DNA of 64,000 bases from Camellia lanceoleosa. Lineage: Eukaryota > Streptophyta > Magnoliopsida > Ericales > Theaceae. The stretch spans positions 87,424,717-87,488,716 of the forward strand of contig CM045762.1 of NCBI GenBank assembly GCA_025200525.1. Direction: 5' to 3'. The stretch's first letter is position 1, and each line of letters begins with the position of its first letter. The position numbers and the translations under genes were made by a program. The notes beneath the pieces are model-generated. The model was not told the origin of the DNA and ran no database searches. It saw nothing but the letters and a program-made list of their open reading frames with translations. Of this stretch, positions 56,671 through 64,000 are shown piece by piece.

Positions 56671-59213
56671 GCAATACAATGCATGACGCTTACAGAAAGC
56701 AATAAATGGACAAAGCGGCGCTTTTAGAAAGTACCTCATGAGGTGAGTGGCGGTGAACCGCTCTTCTCCAACGGGGATCTCCCTCGTCTTTGCTCGAACA
56801 CTTTACCTTGAACTCACAAAGATAAAGGCTTTGAATAATCGACAAGTAACAACATCTGCATGTAAGAGCTACTACTTTGCTTGTTTTCCGATCATATTCA
56901 CAACTTTCCTATTCTCCAACGGTGACAGACTAGGTTGGTTCAAGATTCGTAATCGAGGCGCATACACATGCTATCTCAATCTATGGGCCGCCATACAGAT
57001 TTCAAGCCGAGGACATGCCTCGGGTATTTAAACCAGACTCTAGTCTCGAAATCCTAACCTTATGCGTTCTAGGCCACGCCATTCGAACTCTAGTTTCCAC
57101 CGTCAGCTTGGTCTCCTAGGAACTCATCGCAAACACGCCCAAGATGCCTCTGGCAGGAATGGTACTGGAGAGCACTCGATCGCCATTCGCTTGAAGTAGA
57201 CTTGATTTTGAGCTTGAGGTAGAGGCACACTCATACTTGAACATTGGCAAGACTCAAGAGGTACACACGAGTATAGTCTCGGAACTTCATGAAGTTGGAA
57301 CAAACTCGATGCTCGACATTTTCCTTTTTGCTTTTGCTTTGCAGCCCGAAACTCATAACTTCAGATAGGTCCGGGTTTCACTGTTCTCATATGACCTGGG
57401 TTGAACCCTGCGGTTTTTCTAAAAGAACAAATTCTGTTTCGCACAAATGTGGAGAACGGCACGGCACTCAGAGCACAAAATGATTTTATTTTTGAAAATG
57501 AGAAAAGGATCCTCAACCGGGTATTGAGCCTACAACTGAACACAGCAAAACGACTCAACAAGGAAATAAAAAGGCACACAACCTAGACACATCGAGTAAC
57601 ACTCGAAACGACCCAAAACAAAATCGAGATAAAACAAAAAGACACGACACTCCGCCGTGCTCCGGGTGCCTGTTTCACCGGGTATATGTCCCACCCTTTC
57701 TTATTTGTGATTCTCACATCACTCGGCCCTCAAGCTCGGTTTTTTCTGAAAATGCCCTTTTCTCACTTTTCCTCTCATCGCACATCTCTCTATTCTTAAA
57801 TCTCTCATTTTTCATCCCTCCCCTGGGTGGTTGATGGATAAACAGCAAGTTGAAGGCTTTTGCCCCTGGTATTCTACCAGATTCTTCTTCTTCTGCTCAC
57901 AACAGTGAGTTTCTCCTACAGAGGGGTTGTGCTACAACAGGATGTGTAGCAAATCTGTAGCTAACATCGATTGATGATGCTTTGCTGGGGAGTTTGGACG
58001 TGATCAGATCTGTCCAGATGAGTGAGTGTAATGTCTGGCCCCATTCCAGCAGGTTCAGACTTGGCTTGATACCGCCGCTTGGAGGGTGAGAGAGCCTTTT
58101 CGACCATTTTGTTGTCGGTTCAACCAGCTTCTTCTCAGTAAAGTGCCCTTCTTGGCAGTATGTTGATAAAGGGGAAAGATAGAATTCTGACCCAACTGTG
58201 CTCTAGTTCATCATTTGGACCATTTTTATTTTTGCTTTCTAAAAAATTTGGCCAAAATGGGAGTTAGATTAACATGCTTGTTCTATTTTTGATTTGAAAT
58301 CATGCAAGTCGCTAGTAATCTTGAAAAATTTTCCTTTTTTGGGTCCAAGAAATGGTTCAGTTTTTTGGAAAAGATGGAACAATTTTCGAGAGAACTAGTC
58401 AGCCTCAGTAAAAATTCTCAAAATCTATTTTTGCAAATGGTCACTGCTCAACGAGCACGGAACCTACTCTTGAGATGCACAACCTCAGATCCATAGCAAT
58501 AGAAAATTGCCCCTTGTCTGAAGGACACTGCGTGACAACGGAAAGTTGCCCCTTGTTTGAAATGACATTGCGGCGTTTTGAATGGCAACGGAAAGTTGCC
58601 CCTTGTTTGGATGATGCCGCAGCACATTGTAGTCAGTCCTTGGAGCGATGAACACAACCAGACTCTCAGATACAAAGAAGACAAAGATGGCCAGAACCAT
58701 CGCATGGACACAATCGATTTTGAATCGTTTTACGGCTGGACTTCAGGATGAAGTTGCCTACGTATCCCAAACATGGGAATCAAGCCTTACGTAGTTCGGG
58801 GTTAAGGTACACTCGGGTATTAACCTCTCCTTTTTATGCTCTAACTTTTGCCAAGGCGCCTGTTGCAGGTTTTCGACCTTGCGAGCTTTGTTCTTCTTTC
58901 TTTTTCATTCTTTTCTTTTCTTTTTCTTCTCTTTTTTTTTTCTTTTCTCTTTTTTAATTTTTTTTCCCTATTTGAATTTTTGTATCTTTGCATTTTTTTT
59001 TTCTTTTTTTTTCATTCTTTTCTTCGCTCTAACTTTTGTTCGGTCGCCTTAGGGTTTTCGCCCAAATGAGCCTCTCAAAGGTAAAAAGTGTAACAAGTCC
59101 ATGCCAAATGGTTTTGAGATTGAAGCCCTCAGTATCCGTGGAGAGTGGTCATTGTATTGACTTCTTGGAAAGATCCACCTTTGGCTCTTCGAGCACATGG
59201 ATATTTTTTGCCC
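56671..59213 (-). other. Non-coding internal region of the gypsy element
   Basis: No pol motifs were found. It includes duplicated GGAAAGTTGCCCCTTGTTTG blocks (58500-58620) and a CT-rich run at 58885-59035 (purine-rich on the element strand). Open frames of 60-94 codons here show no family features. Confidence 0.6.
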
Positions 59214-59594
59214 TTAGTTCAAGGAGTGCTTCTGATTTAGCCTTGTAAGCTTCTCCTGATGAGGTCTGACCTTCTTCATCTGACTTTGGTGCCTCATGTT
59301 CGAGGGCTGCTTCAAATCTAGCCACACAGGCCTTATGTCATAGTTGACCGTTGAACGCTCTGAATTCAAGTTCGAGGTTTGGAAGCGAAGGGGTTGAGTC
59401 TCGAGGTTGAGAGCGATTCTAGGCTGCACAATCTCAAGAGCGATTCCACACATGTCTTCGCAGGACCGCGCAAAACATTTTTGACAGTTTTTAAGAAAGC
59501 GATAAATCGCTCGCGCAGAAGATAGTGTGGAACCAATCTGGATCAAGCCAGGATCCTTCTCAGTACTCACGCTAACAAGCATGATTTCATTCAT
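59214..59594 (-). pseudogene. Scrap of gypsy pol: linker to the start of reverse transcriptase
   Basis: A 126-codon frame. Residues 41-71 (FARSCEDMCGIALEIVQPRI and following, DNA 59474-59382) resemble the FAWSYEDMPGI..IVQHRIPL motif just before the RT domain of plant Ty3/gypsy elements. Upstream EKDPGLIQIGSTLS also fits the usual EE..KPVKIGS.L lead-in. The invariant W and P are changed, and the frame then loses similarity before the RT catalytic part. So most of pol is deleted. Confidence 0.65.
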
Positions 59595-59699
59595 TAAGGG
59601 CTTAGCACGCCTTTCTTTCTCTCAAGTTGATCAATTTTTGCAAAACCCGAGGAATTCCTTCCTCTTTGTTTTCACCGCAGTGTTCAAAAAGTTTTGAAA

Positions 59700-60060
59700 A
59701 ACTCAGGTCATTACAATGACTTCAAGGTACAAGAGAATAGGTGGAATGCACTGCCATTTCATTCAAACCCCGGCGCAACTAACACACGGCAGAAGCAAAT
59801 ACGAGAGCGTGGAAATCACTGCTGTTTCATTCAAAATCTGTTGGCATAACTGGCTCCCTGGCAGAAACAGACTCAAAACAAAACAAAACAAAAAGACAAA
59901 AGCAAAACAAAATGGTGATGTCCGAGGTAACACCCCCAGAATCACCCGACTCCTACGTAACAGGACTGACTCGATACAACAAGACAGACCTAAGACAAAA
60001 GAGACTGACTCAAAACAAAAAGACAGACTCAAAACAAAGTAACAAAAACTGACCCAATAC
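59700..60060. repeat. Small repeats between gag and the pol scrap
   Basis: Two copies of a roughly 78-bp unit (GTGGAATGCACTGCCATTTC, then GGCAGAA; 59741-59870), then GACTGACTCAAAACAAAAAG microsatellite-like units (59870-60050). Confidence 0.65.
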
Positions 60061-60168
60061 CCAAGTCAGAAAGCACAAAACTGGTATTTGCATATTGCTC
60101 AGAACAGTGCGTGCCATTCCCACGTCTGGAGTTGATTGAGCGTTGCCCGCAGGTGGTTCATCCCCCAT

Positions 60169-61356
60169 TCACATAACATTATCCCCCAAGTTCACTGACC
60201 CAGTGCCGATAGACTTTGCTGAGCTCGGCGGGAGGATGACCTCGTTGTCAAATAGATCCTGTACTTCATGGCGAAGACGAAAGCAGTTGTTGGTAGCATG
60301 GCCAGTTTGCTGATGGTATGCGCAGTACTGGGTAGCATTATGTGTAGCCGGAAGAGGGTTTGGGAGAGACCGAGGCTCAAGGGGTTTGAGATGGCCTTCT
60401 CCAACAAGGATTTGGAAAGCTTTGGACAAAGGCATGTGGAGGGCATGGAAGACCCTCTGACCTTGGGGTTGGTACTTTTGGGCTTGTGGATTTTTGCTGG
60501 ACGCACCAGTAGAGGGATTGGCAGGTGCTGGCCTGGTTTGTTGATCTCTTCTAAGTGGAAGATTAGAGCTAACAGGATTGCCTCTGGTATATCGGCCCTT
60601 CTCCCGGCTTGCCCCTTGATTCAAACTGTCCCCAACTTGAGTGGCGAAAGTGTCATTCACAGCTTTTGCGACAACCGCGAGCACTTGCTCTTTGTTCAGT
60701 CCCTCGGCTTTCAAAGCCTCAACAGCAAACATAAGATGTTCATGGGGATCCATGCCCGCCCCTGCCTTGTTCTTTCCACTCACCCCCACTTTGCCAAGGG
60801 ATTTGCCACCCTCAAATGCAGCCCGCCCCAAGCTTGGGGAGCCTTTTGACATGAACTCCCTGGTAGGCGATGTGGTCAATGATGGAGCCAAAACTCCAAA
60901 GGCTAAATCCGCCACTGTTCTCTGAAGATCTTCAATCATCCTCATCAGCTCGGAAGTAGTGGGTTCACAGGTTTGAGATGATTGGGATTCAGGTGCATCC
61001 ATCATGCATATGTCCATGCTTTCTGGGATAAACACCTCAGGCTTGGGTAGGTGGGCCGGGGTGATGTATATGCTGGGGTCATAGGTGGATGGCAGTATAT
61101 GGATGAGATTGAGGTAGGCAGGAGATGTTTGGTCATTGGGGTCTGAAGGTGGAGCTATCGTCCGGTTATCGATGAGATTTTGGACCTCATGACGAAGGCG
61201 GTAGCAACGGTCGGTGCCATGACCGCGCTGCTGATGGTACATACAGTACTTGGAGGGGTTATGTCTGGCTGGGAGTGGGTTGGGAAGAGGTTGAGGATTG
61301 AGGGTTTGAGATGCCCTTTTTCCATCAAGCCTTTTAGTGCGCTTAGTCAAGCTCAT
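60169..61356 (-). pseudogene. Gypsy Gag C-terminal part with two zinc-knuckle modules
   Basis: A 395-codon frame. Residues 38-51 (CMYHQQRGHGTDRC) and 345-358 (CAYHQQTGHATNNC) are both CX2HX4HX4C knuckles. Each is embedded in the same module: LPNPLPA.HN before, RLRHEVQ.L.DN..I.PPS after. Between them lie a Met/Ser/Thr linker and EHLMFAVEALKAEGLNKEQV. Plant gypsy Gag usually has one such knuckle, which binds RNA during particle assembly. The upstream Gag continues in other frames (see 61380-62323), so the ATG at 61356 is internal and the gene is broken. Confidence 0.8.
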
Positions 61357-61379
61357 ATAGAGGGGTGAAAGTTACGCCT

Positions 61380-62323
61380 GAGCTCTGTGGTCGACTATTT
61401 GCAAGCTTGAATTGGCAAAAGGGTTGGTGTGGTATTGTATTGGTTTCAGTCGTTCGAATAGTGCTACTTCGACATTGGTACTCCTTGAAATCACCCTCCT
61501 TGTCGGTTCACTTGTTCAGGAATGATCCATGTTGAACGCATTCTCGACTGAACCCCAGTTCATGCAAACTTTTGAAAGTGAATAACTGAGCGACTATCAA
61601 TTTCGCAACATATCATGCTCGAGGTTCCGCACCATCATCTGCACTTGATCCCTCTCGGAAGGCGATCGTCATCTGTCTTGCCTTTGCTCTCTATCTCGCA
61701 ACAAATTTCACAAAAGACTCTGTTGGGTTACGGCGGGTTGCTTCAAGCCCTTGGATGGTCATTTCAACTTTGGGTATTGTAGGAATATTGATCGACAAAG
61801 GCCTCGGCTAATTCTTCCCGATTTTGCTTCACTCGTCCTCCAACCTAGTGTACCAAGTGGTTGCTACACCCATGGTTCTTCCATCTGAGGAGAGTTTTTG
61901 TGGCTTAGTCAGACCCATCGGCTTTAGGACATCCAAGAAAAGTCGGATATGTATCATTGGATCCCCAGACCCGTCGAAACGGTCAATATATGGCATTTTG
62001 AATCCGTCTGGGAGCTGTACAGCAGACTCGGTGTGCCCATCCTCAATGTCGGGAATGGAGTTAAGGCCATGTGCCCTTTTGAATTGCTTCTCAAGGTTCG
62101 CAATTTTCACTGCGGTCAGATCGAGGTCATTAGCATCAAGGGGATAACGCCTCTTATTAGGCTGCATCGAGGGTTTGAAAACTTGGGCTTGAGTCAACCC
62201 TTCTCGAGGACTTGGACACTGCAAATTTTCAGTTGGCGGAATTGGGTCAAAGTTCGGTTGGGGTCCCAAAAATTTGGATGTGTGAGCGCCCCGGATGGTA
62301 TTGCGTTTCAATCTTGGTCTCAA
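61380..62323 (-). pseudogene. Gypsy Gag N-terminal and central part, frame-broken
   Basis: 62323-61829 (164 codons) encodes LPDGFKMPYIDRFDGSGDPM, then IRLFLDVLKPMGLT and TTWYTRLE, the conserved retrotransposon Gag capsid region. After a stop, the - strand at about 61790-61640 still reads LEATRRNPTESFVKFVARYR and AKARQM, a standard Gag motif, with more stops and shifts before 61356. It gives capsid protein in active relatives; here it is interrupted. Confidence 0.8.
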
Positions 62324-62419
62324 CCTGCATGGCAGTTCCCTGATTCAACGCTGTTACCACGGCCACAAATTCTTCCGAACCTTGTGCCATCACGGTCTAT
62401 TGAGTCCGAACAAAGGTGA

Positions 62420-63205
62420 TGTGGTGGTCGACGGATCAGATGAACCGGAGAGCCTGACCGCCTTTCTTTGCCTTGCCTCGTGAAAGAACCTTGGTTTCCT
62501 TGAATTGAATTTCGACCTAATCCGGTCTATCAAGACTAGTCCAATGTACAGGGGATAGTGGAGCCTTACGAAGCTATGGTTCGAGGACTACCTAGCAAAA
62601 GAAAACATGTAGCATCTCGGCTGATTTCACCGAGCAGAATCTGAACAAAGTTTGAATGAGTGTGCTCTCTCTGAATTCTGCCCCAAAATTACAGAAGGTG
62701 ATACCCTCGGGTAAGCGATTCCACCAAATCTTGATGCAGTTCGAGCACCCAAAATCTTGAATTGGTGCCCGCAGCCTAATGCTCAAACTTGTAAACCGAT
62801 ACATGCATTCCTGTGAGACGACTCTAACAAGCACATAACAGATAAGTGAGAGCCAAAACACCCTATGTTGGGGAGGGTTTCCTGTCCTATTTTGTCGAGC
62901 TAGGGTTTCACTACGCCTGACTTCAAACAACCTATATCGGGCAAGCAACTTTGTCCTAGTTTGGAATGGTCACTATGGATCCGAATATGCACTAGGTCGA
63001 ATGGTCAAAGGGTGCCGGTAAGACCGGGGTTTGTGTTCCCATCTTGGCGAGCGTAACCGATCGACCTTATGGACATGCCTTGACAAGACAAGCCTCGACA
63101 AACCGCCAGAATAGCAGATGGCAAACACGGTGTCCTAAGCGCACCAATGCAAATGCAATGCAAAGAAACACACAAGTGTAGTCAAAGCCAGATATCATGA
63201 GTTCG
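62420..63205 (-). other. Gypsy 5' untranslated internal region
   Basis: Between the primer-binding region and gag on the - strand. A 118-codon frame (62948-62592) has no Gag features. Confidence 0.55.
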
Positions 63206-63241
63206 AGTCAAGTTCTCTAAATCCCAAAGAGTCGCCAGAAG
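63206..63241 (-). other. Primer-binding region of the gypsy element
   Basis: The - strand just after the LTR end reads CTTCTGGCGACTCTTTGGGA. TGGCGACTC at this position is common in plant Tat/Ogre elements, whose primer is reported as tRNA-Arg. The tRNA match was not checked here. Confidence 0.55.
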
Positions 63242-64000
63242 CGTAATAACGCCCATGAGGCCTCTTCTGATTCGGACTCGATTTTGTCGCGGTTCCAAAT
63301 CTTGAACCAAAGAGTTCAAATCCGGCAAATCGTTTTGAAGGAAAACAGATTTTTTTGAAAGAAGTGCCAAACATGGATTGCTTTGCGGATATGAGTCGCC
63401 ACCTAAATATTTTTTAAAATGGGAAATTTAGGAAACCCTAACTTGGTACCAAAGGCCACGTGTCCGTCATCACCAAAGTTGGCTCGGGAACTTGGGTACG
63501 ATTGGGGAAGGTCACATCGTGAGCACCCCCGCTCGCCCGGTCAAAGACCGGCCTCTACTAACCACGATATCTGTTTTTGAAAACTTTGTGAGTTCTTATT
63601 CCGGTTATTAGCCTAGGTTACTATGTGGTGCGCCTGACATACAAGTATAAATCGAATCGCCTGAGTTGGAACAAAACATTTCATGCTTGTTTGTTTGAAA
63701 ATGGTTTGATGGTGCTACTCGCAAGTAGGCTAAGACGCGGATTTGCCACCCTCGGGTGGGCTTAGAAAACATGGTTTTGTCACAATCTAGTGGGCTTAAA
63801 ACAAACATTTGATGAATTGTCCCAATTCAGATAACTCAACTTTCACCCACAGGCATTCAAGGCAGTTATATCACATAAGCATTTAGCCTCATGGTAAGCA
63901 TGCAATCATGGCAACACTCACACGCATGCAAGTATGCTAAAGCATAACAACTCACCAAGTACTCCAAGCCAAAACAGAAAACTGATTAGAAATCATGCAT
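63242..64000 (-). repeat. 5' LTR of the gypsy element, first 759 bp visible (LTR 3' end)
   Basis: Matches 50481-51243 with a few substitutions and small indels, concentrated in the first 45 bases and at about 63383-63400. It continues past the window edge. Confidence 0.9.

Larger units (their letters stand above)
50481..64000 (-). mobile_element. Ty3/gypsy retrotransposon, probable Tat/Ogre type, non-autonomous, 5' end beyond the window
   Basis: Reading on the - strand: 5' LTR (part, 64000-63242), primer-binding region, broken gag (about 62420-60169), a pol scrap (59594-59214), a long non-coding internal region, polypurine tract (AAGAGGGGCAAC, 55253-55242), 3' LTR (55241-50481). The 759 LTR bases that can be compared are about 97% alike, so insertion is fairly recent. 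It lacks intact protease, RT, RNase H and integrase and needs a helper. It inserted into copy h-right. The five bases left of it are GGGCT; the matching flank lies outside the window. Confidence 0.85.

Noticed and set aside
59216..59594. The pol scrap as a host gene
   Set aside because: The motif order fits the gypsy pre-RT region, and it lies in the element in the right place and strand.
60268..60849. 193-codon + frame
   Set aside because: It is antisense to the zinc-knuckle Gag frame, which has family motifs; this one has none.

Overview
The window is repeat-dominated nuclear DNA of a flowering plant, most likely a eudicot. The reasons are its AT-rich background, one spliced plant-type protein phosphatase 2C gene, Ty1/copia and Ty3/gypsy LTR retrotransposons, hAT-type MITEs and a tRNA-derived SINE. 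I see no prokaryotic genes, rRNA, tRNA or CRISPR array. I cannot name the species.

Layout. 1-3969 (+): a decayed Ty1/copia element whose 5' end lies outside the window, with a 183-bp 3' LTR. 4.3-5.5 kb: a hAT MITE with a perfect 8-bp target duplication, then an 0.8-kb terminal-inverted-repeat element. 6582-9.85 kb (-): the only convincing host gene, a PP2C phosphatase with four coding exons and a probable 5' leader intron. Its last coding exon(s) are not visible in the 6.6 kb downstream. 10-17 kb: AT-rich spacer with foldback MITEs, long poly(T) tracts and a non-autonomous hAT element (12405-13476) that has a sister copy at 39421-40086.

17-50.5 kb is filled mainly by about ten full or broken copies of one diverse family of gene-less elements. 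They begin TGTNA and end TNACA and are mutually related in both orientations. They share a signature resembling GTGAGC..AAGCCCARTAG, and most carry a cluster of paired 10-bp palindromes (consensus CGCTCGAGCG). The two members of a pair have centres 20 or 21 bp apart, which is two helical turns. One copy is flanked by TATTT on both sides, so these could be solo LTRs. They could also be an undescribed non-coding element family. This is the most interesting signal in the window. Between 40 and 48 kb lie AT-rich DNA, a SINE with a 13-bp target duplication and several MITEs.

50481-64000 (-): one Ty3/gypsy element, probably of the Tat/Ogre type. Its 3' LTR is about 4.76 kb (50481-55241) and full of tandem arrays. 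The internal region is about 8 kb and carries a broken gag with two zinc-knuckle modules and only a scrap of pol. Then come the primer-binding region and the start of the second LTR (63242 to the window end). It inserted into one of the gene-less elements and truncates it at 50480. The host gene contributes signalling chemistry. Everything else is transposon layering, with nesting order readable at several junctions.
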